Source: Mangifera indica
Lineage: Eukaryota > Streptophyta > Magnoliopsida > Sapindales > Anacardiaceae
Length of the DNA stretch: 64,000 bases
NCBI RefSeq assembly: GCF_011075055.1
Contig: NC_058145.1
Span: 508,887 to 572,886 of the forward strand
Direction: 5' to 3'
Shown piece by piece: positions 38,690-60,733 of this stretch. How positions within the stretch are numbered: the stretch's first letter is position 1; every line of letters begins with the position of its first letter. The notes beneath the pieces were generated by a model, which saw only the letters and a program-made list of their open reading frames with translations, was not told the DNA's origin and did not search any database. The position numbers and the translations under genes were made by a program.

Positions 38690-39440
38690 AATTGATTATC
38701 AAAACTAAAGATAAAAATATTATTTAATTAAAAATATTAAATAAAAACTATAAATTTATCATATTTTTTTCTTTAGTTTAAAAATTTAACATTTTTTTCC
38801 ATCAAAGGTTTGAATAGTTAACTTTTTCCCAAGGTTTTTTTCCTTCTCCAGTGACCAAAATTTGGCCAATTAACTTTGTCTTCCCACCTATATGTTCGTC
38901 AGCTTTCTCTCTCTTCGTCTTAAGTTTCATTTCACCTAAACTAGTTTCTCTTCCTTTGTTGGCTTTTGGAAACTTGAAACACAGTGAAAAACGATGCTTC
39001 ATTGGCTTCCTTCATTTGCTCTAACTCATCACTCCTTGATCTGGAGAAAGAGTGTCGATGGATGAAGAGCAAGAGTTTGGGGGAGACGCTTCAAATGTTG
39101 ATCTTTGATAGGACAAATACGAATCATCTTCGTCCAACTAAAAAAACGAAGGTGACGTTTTGTTGTCTTTCGACGAAGTCCCAGGCGATGGTGGTCAATC
39201 TTCTCATCTAAGGAAACACTTCCTTGTCTTCATGTCTTCGATGGTAAGAACGGTGGTTGTTAAAGAAGTAAGGGAGAAAATGTAAACCTAAAAGGAATTG
39301 ATTACTTTTTAACTTTGAATTAAAAAAATATTAAAAATTTAAATTTATGAAAAAATATAATAAAATTTTAGTTTTTTAATATTTTTTATTAAATAATATT
39401 TTTACCTTTAATTTTAATAATAAATTTTTACAGTTAAATG
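38690..39440. mobile_element. Inverted-repeat element with uncertain ends
   Basis: The left arm AAAGATAAAAATATTATTTAA pairs with the inverse of right-arm sequence near 39400, and AAATTTATCATATTTTTT pairs with sequence near 39350. About 100-150 bp can be matched this way. The middle contains CTTTTTCCCAAGGTTTTTTT, TCTCTCTCTTCGTCTT and CCAACTAAAAAAACGAAGG. The internal style resembles the 829 bp element. The outer termini and target duplication could not be fixed. Confidence 0.5.
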
Positions 39441-39843
39441 AAAATTTGAATTTCGCGTGTTTAAGGAATATTAATTTGGTTTTCAATAAACATGAGGATA
39501 AGTCTTTTGACTTTTAAAAATTATAAAACGAATGAAAAAAGCTCAGATTTACAGAAAAAGTAACTTTTGGTCATTTAGTAATAATATCCAACTTTTGTAG
39601 GAGTCTGACATGGCATGCCATTTTAGTATTAAAATATTGAGTGGCTTTACCATATTAAGTTCCAAATATTTATTAATTATTTCCATTTTTAAAAAACGAT
39701 TTTTCATTACCAATACGGCATTAAGAACATTCACTAATTTAATTACAATGATGAAATTACAGATTCATCACTTTTTAAATTATATCATCCTTTTACGTGG
39801 GTCCCACCTTGAGCGGCTGTGTTTTGCCGCATAATTGTTTGTC

Positions 39844-39849
39844 CACGTG
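39844..39849. promoter_or_regulatory. G-box in the NADH-GOGAT promoter
   Basis: CACGTG within GTCCACGTGGCAG, about 55 bases upstream of the TATA box. It is a possible bZIP or bHLH binding site. Confidence 0.5.
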
Positions 39850-39902
39850 GCAGTATCTGAAACCCTGGGCTGTCAATTCCGTAACTCTTCTCTATGTCTC
39901 TC

Positions 39903-39910
39903 TATAAATA
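39903..39910 (+). promoter_or_regulatory. TATA box of NADH-GOGAT
   Basis: TATAAATA within CTCTCTATAAATATGACG. It predicts transcription from about 39935, giving a 5' UTR of about 230 bases. Confidence 0.65.
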
Positions 39911-40168
39911 TGACGCTATCTCCTCGTTCATTGGAGTTCTTTCCTCTGCCGCAATCATTTCATTTTCCTGGAAATCATTTTCATTTTCTTTAGTCTTCTC
40001 CCGACTCTCTCGGAGAATCCGCGCCGCCGGAGGATATTTTCGTGTCTTCAAATTTAGTTCTGATTTCGACCGTCGGATCTGTAACAGTATATTAATAGGC
40101 TAATAAATCAAAACTGAATTGTAGAAAAACGTGTGTTTTTGACAGACTTGACCTCACGTTATTGAAAA

Positions 40169-50831
<10,663 letters not shown>

Positions 50832-51886
50832 CTGAACTCGATTCTTTTCTTCTTCATACAGAGACCTAATTGAGTAGAACTGATACACAGTATACACAAC
50901 TAGTTCCAAATCAGATCCCATGGACAATCATGGAAGAATGAAATACACATTGAAGAACCGCAAGGCAGCAAGGGATTTTCAAGTTATGGATCCTGGTGAG
51001 GAAGTTGAAAAGGTTCAACAGAAAGCACACGAGTAGCTTCAACGAGGCAGCAGCACATTAGGGAGTTTGGGTGTAGTTTAGGATACTGTGGTGTTCATTA
51101 TCTACAGCATTTTTTTTAGTGTTTCTGTTGCAATTTTTGATTTGGTTAGCAATCTGTTGTTGTAAGTTAAGAAGGAACAATATACAGTTCTGTTTCCTAA
51201 TTATTTGTTTGGGAAACAAACTATAAGCTACTATTCATGAGTGTTTCTTTAGTCTAAAATAAATGAGCTGAATTTTAGTTCTGGTGTTGTAAGTCTTGAC
51301 CAGTCTAACCAATGGTTGGATAATTATGGTTTGATTTGGTGCTCGCTGTAAGTTCTAGCAATTGCAAAATATTAGAACAATTAATAACGAAACATGATTG
51401 TGACCCCTCAGTGTGGTGCATTCTCTCGCAACTCAATTGCAAAATTTTGTAAGCCTAAAATGAAGGATTGACAGCCTGATCACCGGGCCTCAATTGAATC
51501 AGTTTGACCGGTCAATCAAGGTTTTAAAACAACCTAGATTATTTGAAGTGTCCATACTTCACTCCTACAGAGCTTGAATAAGCTCAACAAAAGTCAGTTA
51601 GAGAAGCTAAAAATTGAGTCTGGTTCTGGTTTTGTTTCATTTTTGCCGGTATGGAAAGAATGGAGAGACACTTGTATAATTATATGCAACAGAGGATAAC
51701 CAATTGAAAGAGAAAATATATGTTCTTCATCAGCATCAGTAAGATTAACCATTAAAGGAATGAAAAAGATTGCAGCTCCTTTATATGAAAATACGAAAAG
51801 CTAAATATTAACAACTTCATATTCTGATACTCCTCAGAAGTTTTTATTGCATTTCACTTCCTCGAAGAAGCATACCAATCCCAGGA
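50832..51886. other. GOGAT 3' UTR and convergent spacer
   Basis: 3' UTR probably extends to about 51230, where AATAAATG-type signals occur near 51259. The rest separates GOGAT from the convergent small gene. Nothing else recognised. Confidence 0.5.
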
Positions 51887-54205
51887 TCAGAAGCAGCCTC
51901 CCAACTGCATAAGAAACAGGAAGCTAAAGTCAGCATACAGAAAATTTACTGGCTTAACATATGCCTAACAGATTCTTATTTTTTACTCTGTTCTACCAGT
52001 TCGATCCTTGCATAATATTTGGTAAGAGTAAAACTATGTACATAAACATTAAGTATAAACACTGTTGTGTCACCATACGATCTAATATTATTTATCTCTA
52101 ATTCATTCAATTACACAATTAAGGGTGGATCTAATTCGAGCTGACCTAGATCGAATGCACAACTCGATTTGAATTAGTCAATTTTGAGTTGAACCTCCAG
52201 TTTGACAGCTTGGCTCAAGTTCGACTCGTTTGTTTATCTCGTGACATTGCTAACCCATCCAATGATATTATTCACCCTGTTGACATTACGGCTTTGATCC
52301 GACTCAGTTGGCCCTAGACTTGGCTAAAATTAGGTCATCCCCACACATAGTGATGCATCATCATTTGTATCTATTGTTTGTATAGATAGTTTTATTGATT
52401 TGGAAGTCACCTTCAAAGTTTTCAAATTGACATGCACTGAGATAAAAAATCTAAACTACTATGCACAGAAAAAAAATATCCAACCCGACTTGGTGGTTCA
52501 CCTCCTGAACCTGAAAAGTTCATTGGTGAGATCTCATTGTTCCCACTAACTGGCCCTTGCAAAATTGCATTGATTATAAGCCAACCAGGCAGATTCAGCT
52601 AGAGCCTTAAAGAATCTAAATTGTTTCATAGCATGACTTAATATAGCTCCTTGTCAAAAATCGCAAGACACAGAAAGTTCCACCATTATGGAAGTTATGA
52701 ACTCCAAATTTTGATATATAGTGAAGGATTTTTCTTACAAGGATGGCCTCTATCTCCTTGTCAGAGACAGGTGTACGTTTTGGCTGAAGAGAAGCTGTTC
52801 CTCCCACAGCAGTGTTTCTTGGCGGTGCTGGAACATCTGAACTTGACCTTGAGCTAAGATTTTGATTAGTGCTCCCATTTGTTGATGTAGACTGGGAGGC
52901 TGAACCTACTCAGTGACAATCATCACACATAAAGAAGTTTATGGGATAAACCATGAAACATAGAAGAGTTTCATTTTGCATAAACACACTTTTTTATAAT
53001 CCATGCTCATACAAATGATTTTTCAAGAAATTTTTCACAAGGGACATGATTTCTGCATTCGTAAAACATATAATCATCCTCATTGTGATCTGATATGACT
53101 TACACAAGTCAGTTTCGTATGAAATTCACTTCTATATACTTTAAAATGATCAAACTTCAATCTGACAATATCATATCTCTTCTCTCAAGACATTGAGTGA
53201 TGAGAAAGCATCCATACTAATTGAACTACTGAGAACACAAAATTCTCTCAAATCTATATAACACTTGATCACACCAAATCTCCTTTTGATATGAACTCAA
53301 TGACAAAAAAGACAGATAGAAACTCTTGACTTCCATTAATATCAAACAAAATCTCAAATTAGAATACGATAATGATACAAACTTTGAGAGAACCATTCCC
53401 TGAAGCTAGCTTTCAAGATGTGGAATCCTCGACTTCCATTAATGTCACACAAAATCTCAAATTTGAATACGATAATGATACAAACTTTGGGAAAACCACA
53501 CCCCAAAGCTAGCTTTCAAGATGTGAAATCCAAATCCCAAGTGCAACACAAGCTGTCAAGATGTGGAATCTAAGTCCCATACCATTGCACTTAGGATGGT
53601 GACCCTGATACCAATTTATACAAACATTGAGATAATTACACCCCAAAAGCTAGTTGTTGAGATTGAAAGTCCAAACCCATATAAACCCCAGCATCAATAA
53701 CTCATTATGTTCTTCAATTCACATTGATCAAAACAGGTCTCAAACAGAAGATCATTCAGTCAATTCAGTTCAACTTGTAAGTAGCCAGCAAATTTTCTCC
53801 AACACGAAATTGTTAGACAAGATTAAAAATTTAAATGAAACCATAATTTATTTGCACAAAGAAACACATAGAAAATTTAAAAAATAAAATTCAGCTCAGC
53901 TTTTTCTATCTTCCAAACAAAAATTCACAAAAATCATTGCAAAAGTCAGTCATGAAGTTGCATAGTGAAACAAATAAAGATTAAAAAATAAAACAAAATA
54001 AAAGAAAGAAAATTAAACAGAAACCTGAAGATGAAGATTGCCTGTGTCTTTGTGGGAATTTAATGCGAGGAACTCTCTTCATTATCTCTTGCTTTACCTT
54101 TCCCTTTCTTTGTTTCCGGGCCTTCAACAGTAATAGATAAGATTCGCGCAAGGGCCTGTTTGGTATTTTGGGTGCACTTTTTTCGGCTTCCCAATTCGCA
54201 CCCAA
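51887..54205 (-). CDS. Small conserved plant protein of unknown function
   Basis: Three minus-strand exons, 54025-54205, 52739-52905 and 51887-51904, give a 121-residue protein. The start is the ATG at 54205 (MGANWEAEKSAPKIPNRPLR). The first half is strongly basic (KARKQRKGKVKQEIMKRVPR). A Ser/Asn-rich linker and a short conserved C-terminal block follow (TPVSDKEIEAIL + LGGCF). The last exon holds only five codons plus the stop. I recall plant proteins ending with the same DKEIEAILLGGC motif, none with a known function. There is no signal peptide or membrane segment. The exon 2 acceptor is GAGTAG, which can be cut at either AG and would add or drop one valine. The fit of three phases and the conserved end make the gene likely real. 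Confidence 0.78.
52029..52400. mobile_element. Palindromic AT-rich MITE (copy 6) split by an insertion
   Basis: The left half (52029-52119) starts AAAACTATGTACATAAACAT and the right half (52344-52400) ends GTATAGATAGTTTTATTG. Together they rebuild one copy of the family seen at 11356. The two halves are separated by the 224 bp AGCTCGA-type element at 52120-52343. It lies in the second intron (51905-52738) of the small minus-strand gene. Confidence 0.65.
52120..52343. mobile_element. 224 bp hAT-like MITE inserted in another MITE
   Basis: Left end TAAGGGTGGATCTAATTCGA; inverse of the right end TGGGGATGACCTAATTTTAG. The arms carry GAGCTGACCTAGATCGAA and GGCTCAAGTTCGACTCG. Flanking 8-mers TACACAAT and CACATAGT match at 5 of 8 positions and all differences are transitions, consistent with an aged target duplication. 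Confidence 0.65.
53340..53530. repeat. Local tandem duplication in an intron
   Basis: CTTCCATTAATATCAAACAAAATCTCAAAT with AATACGATAATGATACAAAC (from about 53331) recurs almost unchanged from about 53431. AAAGCTAGCTTTCAAGATGTG recurs at about 53500. Period about 100 bases, in intron 1 of the small minus-strand gene. Confidence 0.75.
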
Positions 54206-55468
54206 ATTTTGATAATATGACCCTTTAAGTTTGAAAAGCTCAATTGCTTACCCATCACCCACTTTTAGGAGAATTTATTACATGAAAGTGAAAAATACCA
54301 TTTTACAAAATCTACACATTTAAAAGATACAGATTTTTTGGAAATTTCAAGTTTGAATCAGTCGTTGGAAAATTTTATGGGTTTTTTTTTTTTTGTTTGT
54401 TTAAGATTCAATAAAACTATATTACTAAATTAATCTTAATTAAGATATATTATTATATAATTAAATAATTTTAAATTATAAATAAAATAACATAATATAT
54501 ATTATTAATACTTATATTGATAACACATCATTATTGTTACTTAAAAATAACATTGTTCTATAGAAAATAAAAAATATGGGGATTGTTGTTGCTCAAAACA
54601 ATCTTTCTATCATATTAGAATGCAATAGATTATTTATACATTGTTACATCTTTAGGTTATCCTATATTTATATATACTATTAAAGAAATTTTTTTTTTTT
54701 CTATAAGTGAAATTGATTTAAACATAGCCCAAACAATATTTAATTCGAAATTAATTTGAACATAAAATAATTAGTTCAAGATTGAATAACAACACCAAAA
54801 GAGAAGAGTTACGGAATAAAATAAAAAAGAATCATCTCATAATAAAAAAGAATTGTCGGAAAAAGAATAAGAAAAATTATCAATGAGATGAAGCTTTGAT
54901 GTGACAGCACTAAGAATAACAACAAGGAGAGACCGGAACCTATAAGGGATATTAATCCACATCCCCGTTATAAGGATGAAAATGATTCCTTATCTCATTC
55001 TCATGAAAAAAAATCTCTTTTTTTTTTTTCTATTCCCATTAAAAAAAACCTTATTTCTGTACCCTCTAAATATAACATAACAAAATTAATTAAAATTAAA
55101 ATCAATCTATTATTTCAAATGTCACAAATATTATATATGCACAACAAAAATATAAATAAAGATTGTATAAGATAAATAAGATTTGATAAACATAATAAAG
55201 ATTTCAATATAATTTTTTTTAAAATTTTAATAATTTATTAATTTTATTAATTTTGAGATTTATTTATTAAGGATACTCATATCCAATTTTGATAGGAAAA
55301 AAACCCATGCCAGACCCTCCTTAATTGAGTGAAGAATCTATTTTTATTAATAATAAATACTAATTTCTACCTGAATAATTATATTTTACAGTTATATTTT
55401 TATCTCTGATTCAGGATAAATCATCCATTGTAATCCTTTATGATAGGGTTAAAAAGAATATTCTAATG
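54206..55468. other. AT-rich intergenic DNA with MITE copy 7
   Basis: About 54405-54565 (AATAAAACTATATTACTAAA to ACATTGTTCTATAG) resembles the palindromic MITE family. The rest is A/T-rich without a gene. Confidence 0.4.
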
Positions 55469-55567
55469 CACGTGGCAGCCGAAGAATCAGTAGTTACTTA
55501 TCTGTAGGCAGAGTAACATCGTCTTAGAATCTGCCACGTGGTAGAATTTGACCAAATCTGGCACGTG
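55469..55567. promoter_or_regulatory. Cluster of three G-boxes upstream of PKP4-like gene
   Basis: CACGTG occurs at 55469-55474, 55535-55540 and 55562-55567. The first two share the extended context CACGTGG, and GCCACGTGG at the second is ABRE-like. The probable 5' UTR of the pyruvate kinase-like gene starts downstream, with an intron acceptor at about 56203 just before the start codon. Confidence 0.65.
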
Positions 55568-56211
55568 CTCATCACACTTCCTTAATCCTTTCCGCATTTT
55601 CTCTCACTTTCTCGGGATAAAAACAGAATTACTCTGCTCTTATGATTATCCCAACTTAAAAAATAAATATACGAAATTATACATTTTCTTTCCGAAATTT
55701 CTGGAAGACCATTCTTATTTACAAAAACCTGATAAAGTTACAAGCTTTATTATTATTTTTTCCGGGAAAATTTTGTGCAGGTCTTTTCTATCCAAACAGA
55801 AAGAGGATTCTACGTTCTTGAGTGTAAAAATTTTCAGTCTTTTAGGTCTTTGTCTGCTAGGAAAATGTTAAAAACGAAAAGGGACTTGAAAAGTTTTAAT
55901 TTTTTTAAAAGCTTTTTTCGTTTTATTTTTTTTTCTTGTTTGGTAATTGCTTGTATATTAGGTTTTTAAAATTTATCATTTTAATGTTTTTTTATTGATT
56001 AATATTATGCAGCTTCAGTTATTTCATATTTGAGCTTTTGAGGTTGAGATTTATGAATCATTTTAACAAAGAAACAAAGTAACCCTTAAGCACATGATAA
56101 CATATTGGTGATTATTCATGACACACACATCTACGATTGTAGATGTAGTATTACTCGTGGTTTTACGGTCATTTATTGATTTTATGTATGTTGGTGAATG
56201 CAGGTGAATAG

Positions 56212-59200
56212 ATGAAATTGTGTGGGGTTTCAGCTGCTGTTGCTTCCACTCAGAGAATCACTTTAAACCATGTAATTGGTCTTGTTCCCTATACACATTA
56301 TGCATTTGTAATATGATGCTTTCGTTGTGCTTTTCGTGTATCTTTTGTTGATAAATTTGGAATAAGAGTGTGATGTTGATGATGACATTGGTCATTTTAG
56401 TGATAATTAGGCAATGGAGGTGAAATTTAAGGTGGATTTGTTGTTTGTTTTCTTCTAAGCATCTATGAACATTGATTTTTCTTTCATTTTCTTAGAAAAT
56501 CAGTCCAAATATGGTAAATTTTCCTTTTTTCAGGCTGGTTATGCAGAGCTTGCACTGTCCAACCCAAGGGGCAAGCTCTCACACTTGTCATGTAGGCATC
56601 AATTGAGACAGCCTGTGAATGCTGTACAATTATTAGTGGTAAAGAGGCGGGAACTTACACCAAAGACTTTAGCCTTTTCTGTCCCAAATGAAAACGGTGA
56701 AGCTGAAAGAGAAACATCCAATGATTGCACTGATGATGGCCTGGTTTTGGAAACACAAACATCGCATGATTCTACTGATAATCACCTGGTTTCAGATAGA
56801 GAAACATCTCATGATTGCACTGATGATGGCCTGGCTGTGTGTTCTGAGAATAATGAATGTTCTGAGCACCAAGATGTAGAAGGTGTTACTTCACCTTCAT
56901 CTTTGGAGGAAGATATTTCTCAGAGTGCTGAGGATTCGAGAAAGCAAAGAAACCTTCTTGAAAAACTAAAGGGTATTCGCTTACATGTATTAGCATCTGA
57001 ACAATGGAACACTTTACAACTCCAATTGTGTCACGGGTATGCATAATGTATTATAAGGTTATTAGACATCTCTCACTCATCAAGTTCTGGCAATTTATGG
57101 AATAATAAATCTGTTTCAGTTACCAAACTGCTATATGTTTGGAAGTAATCTGGGCTACCATTTATGATACTTTCTGCATTCAAAACATAATTTTTTTGTG
57201 TCCTAGCAGGCATTACTTGGAGAGTGCAACAAACTTAATTCATTACCTGGCTCTGAAAGGCCTTGACATTAAGCAACTGAAGGAAGATCTCCGTTCTACT
57301 GGTCTTTTGAATTTGAAGACTATCAATTCATTTGTTCTAGCATGTCTAAATGCTGGAATCCAACTATTAGAGAACCGGAATTCTAGTTCTCATGATACAA
57401 AAGAGAACATTAGTGTGGGAAGTTGCACTAAGGAAATATTGTACCAAAGTCAAAATGAGAAGCTCACAGTGAGAGCATTGAGGAAGAAACTGTTGTTCAA
57501 TAAAGAGTTATTGTTGGGTGCAATTCGGGGTAACAGAACCATTAATGTTATGGTGACAATTGGCCAAGAAGCTATTGAGAGTGACACGCTTATAAGTGAC
57601 GTTCTTAAGGCTGGGGCCTCCATTATTAGGATAAATTGTGCTCATGGAGACCCTAGTGTATGGAGTGAAATAATCAGAAAAGTAAAAAGTAGTTCTCAAA
57701 TGTTGGAGATGCCATGTCGAACTCTTATGGATTTAGCTGGACCAAAATTCCGTACAGGGAAGTTGAAGCCTGGTCCATGTGTAATTAACATATCCCCCAA
57801 GAAAAATGCCACTGGTAATGTGATATTGCCGGCTCAAGTTTGGCTTTCTTACAAAGGATCAGGTCCTCCTCCTTCTCACTTGTCTCCTGATGCAGCCCTA
57901 TTCATAGATGACCAAAATTTTCTCAATGAGCTCAAGGTAGGTGACACTTTGAAGTTTTATGATGCTAGAGGGAAAAAAAGGATGCTCAAGATTACTAGGC
58001 AGTTTCATGTCTTTTCTAGTACTGGGTTTGCGGCTGAATGTACAAAGACTGCTTATATTCAGTCTGGGACTGAATTGTGCACTAAAGGAAAGAAAGGTAG
58101 GCTGTTAACTGGAAAGGTGGTAAATGTCCCTGCCAAAGAGCGATTTATCAAATTGAAAGTTGGAGACTTGCTAATCATATCACGAGATAGTTCATTGGAT
58201 CAGGAAGAACTATCTGGTCTGACAAGTGGTGCTCATAGGATAACTTGTTCATCTGGCTATCTATTTGATTCAGTCATACCAGGAGAACCTATAGCTTTTG
58301 ATGATGGAAAGATTTGGGGTGTAATCCAGGGAGCAAGTAACTCAGAGATTGTTGTCTCGATCACTCGTGCTGGTCTTACAGGTACTAAACTTGGATCAGA
58401 AAAATCCATAAACATCCCAGAAAGCAATATTCGGTTTGAAGGTCTTACCTCAAAGGATCTCATGGATCTTGAATTTGTTGCCTCTCATGCTGACATGGTA
58501 GGCGTTTCTTTTGTTCGAGATGTTCGTGATATTGTTGTGCTTCAAAAAGAATTAGAGAAACGGAAACTTAGGAACCTGGGTATAGTTTTGAAAATTGAGA
58601 CAAAGAGTGGGTTTCAGAACCTGCCTCTCATGCTCTTGGAAGCTATGAAATCTTCGAACCCTCTTGGGGTTATGATTGCAAGAGGAGATCTTGCTGTGGA
58701 GTGCGGGTGGGAAAGGTTGGCTGATATACAGGAAGAAATTCTTTCTGTATGTGCTGCTGCCCATGTACCAGTCATTTGGGCAACTCAGGTTCTGGAGTCA
58801 CTTGTCAAGTCTGGTGTCCCTACGAGAGCTGAGATTACTGATGTTGTCAATGGAAGGAGGTAAGTGTCCGATTTGTTAGTTATAGTGGCCATTTCATTTA
58901 TTGATGCAGTTCTATTGATAGAGCTGACTTAAATCATTTTTAGTCTTCCTTATGTAACCATGGCCTGAACCCATATGGCCAATCTTTAGTTATCTTCTGT
59001 GGGCACCTAAGATTATTACTATTGCTTATGCAAGTCTGTTTTTATTCAAATTGGACAATGTTCCTCTTGGTCGTAAGACCTTACTAAAACACACATTACC
59101 CTAATTTCTCTCATCTTGCCTTAAAATGTTAAGGCTATTGTAATTATTTCGGCTGAAATAAGCTGTTGAGACCAATTTTGATCTGTAAAACTGCATAACC

Positions 59201-59552
59201 TTTTGGATGAGATCCTGCTAATTTATTTTGATTTTGCACGGATGAGCCAGGTTACAATTACTCTTGATATGGTACACATACTTGTTTTGAATCTTTCCTA
59301 GCTAGCAGGGAATTCCGTTTTTCATTATAAAATCTCTATCTTCAATTTTTCCAGATGCATATGGTGCTAACACATAGGCAAGGATTAAGTGAAGTCCATC
59401 TTCGTTTTGGCAGGGCAAGCTGCGTAATGTTAAACAAAGGGCAATATATTGTGGAGGCTGTTTCAACTTTGGATACCATCCTTCACATGAACAATTCTCA
59501 GATGAAAGCAGACCTGGGGCCTATTATACTTTCGAGCTACTTCTATAGCTGA
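56212..59552 (+). CDS. PKP4: Divergent plastidial pyruvate kinase, PKP4-like
   Basis: Four exons, 56212-56271, 56534-57036, 57210-58859 and 59414-59552, encode 783 residues. The N-terminus ([20 protein letters not shown]) suits a plastid transit peptide. A non-conserved acidic region with three 15-residue repeats follows, then a pyruvate kinase barrel with B-domain. It resembles Arabidopsis At3g49160 (PKP4, from memory). Canonical positions kept: Arg328 and Asn330 in RINCAHG, Asp362 in [11 protein letters not shown], Lys649 in [13 protein letters not shown] (678-685), PTRAE. Changed: the usual NFSHG serine is alanine, and TKGPEIR reads LAGPKFR. The regulatory C domain is missing: the protein stops soon after [10 protein letters not shown], a family trait and not a break here. 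Whether it catalyses phosphoenolpyruvate to pyruvate is uncertain. Exon 1 is short and its start is the weakest part of the model. Confidence 0.9.
56711..56845 (+). repeat. Three 45 bp coding repeats in the PKP4-like gene
   Basis: Units start at 56711, 56756 and 56801 with (G/C)AAACATC and contain ATGATT(G/C)(C/T)ACTGAT(G/A)AT(G/C)(A/G)(C/T)CTGG. They encode [17 protein letters not shown] units, so the period is a multiple of three and the frame is kept. Confidence 0.92.
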
Positions 59553-60024
59553 AAAATTTCCCCTTGAATGTAATCACCTTTTTGTAACGAGCACACTAGA
59601 TGAGGTTTGGAATCTCAACTCCTATAATTTGTCTTTCCTTTATAGCACTTAGTATCTACTGTTATTGTTTCTTTCAACAAGCCGATTTTGTGTCATGAGA
59701 TCAGGATTTTAGTCATCTATCCCACCCATTCTTCAAGAAAACCTGGAAAAAGGAAGCATATTTTGTGCTTGCACTTCTCGATCAAAATGAGGCATTTTAG
59801 TCTTCTACACCGGCTCCTGCTTTTGAGAGCCACTCTGTAAAGCATCAAGTCATGCTGAAGCACCTTGTGCTGATATAATCCTCTTATAAACTAGGCTCCA
59901 TTTCCCTAGTAGGCATTCACTATTTCTTTCTATTATGAGCAAACACCAGATATGCTGTGATTGGATCAAATGTCTGAATTTTCTAGATTCAAAGCTAATG
60001 CTGTGATTTTTTGTATATATATAC
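59553..60024. other. PKP4-like gene 3' UTR and flank
   Basis: Probable 3' UTR. A short homology-poor stretch follows, and no gene was recognised. Confidence 0.45.
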
Positions 60025-60478
60025 TAGTGCTGCAAAAGAGCTGAGCTGAGTATCATTGGGCCTAAGCTTAGCTCGATAGGGTGGATGCAATGTTCAACTT
60101 GGGAGTCCAAAGCTTGAGTTTGAGATAAAGATAAAAATTATTGACTTAAGCTCGACTAAAAAACTTATAATTAAATCTAATAATTTGTATATTTATCAAT
60201 TATATTGCATATTCAAAATTTGATATTGGGTTGTATATGCAAATTTTAAAAGTTGAAGGGTCAGATAAAATTTTTCATACTAAAATATAAAAGTTTAATA
60301 GGGGTAAATGTAAGATTTTGACATGGTAAATAAAAGATTTAAGACTTTTAAATATTTATTGGTATTAAACAGTTTGCCTAAGCTTATGATCCTGAACTTG
60401 GTTCAAACAAATACTTGAACTAGACAAATTTAAGCTTTGCTGGATAATAACTAAGCCGAGCATAACTTGACACATCTA
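60025..60478. mobile_element. 454 bp hAT-like MITE
   Basis: Left end TAGTGCTGCAAAAGAGCTGA; inverse of the right end TAGATGTGTCAAGTTATGCT. Both continue into AGCTGAG / CGGCTTAG. Flanking 8-mers ATATATAC and ATCTATCC match at 6 of 8. The arms have the AGCTCGA-type motif (AAGCTTAGCTCGATAGG, AAGCTTGAGTTTGAG). Confidence 0.6.
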
Positions 60479-60733
60479 ATCTATCCGAATGGTAATATGG
60501 ATAGAGAATTTACAAGGATAAAGTTTAAAAAGCATTGAACAACTCAACCGTTCTTAAACAACATCACCAAAGAAACAATTTACTTACCCAGCAAACAAAT
60601 TACTAATGAAAGCTAAGCAGTAAGTAGATTCTTAATCTATGAAACATGGCTCCTCTGGCTTCTCTGGTACCCTTTTCGCTATGCCTTCATAACGATTACA
60701 TTGATTAACAAGAAGCGTGTTAACAACAACCTG

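Noticed and set aside
39894..40103. 69-residue open frame before GOGAT
   Set aside because: It overlaps the TATA box and the 5' UTR and has no similarity that I recognise.
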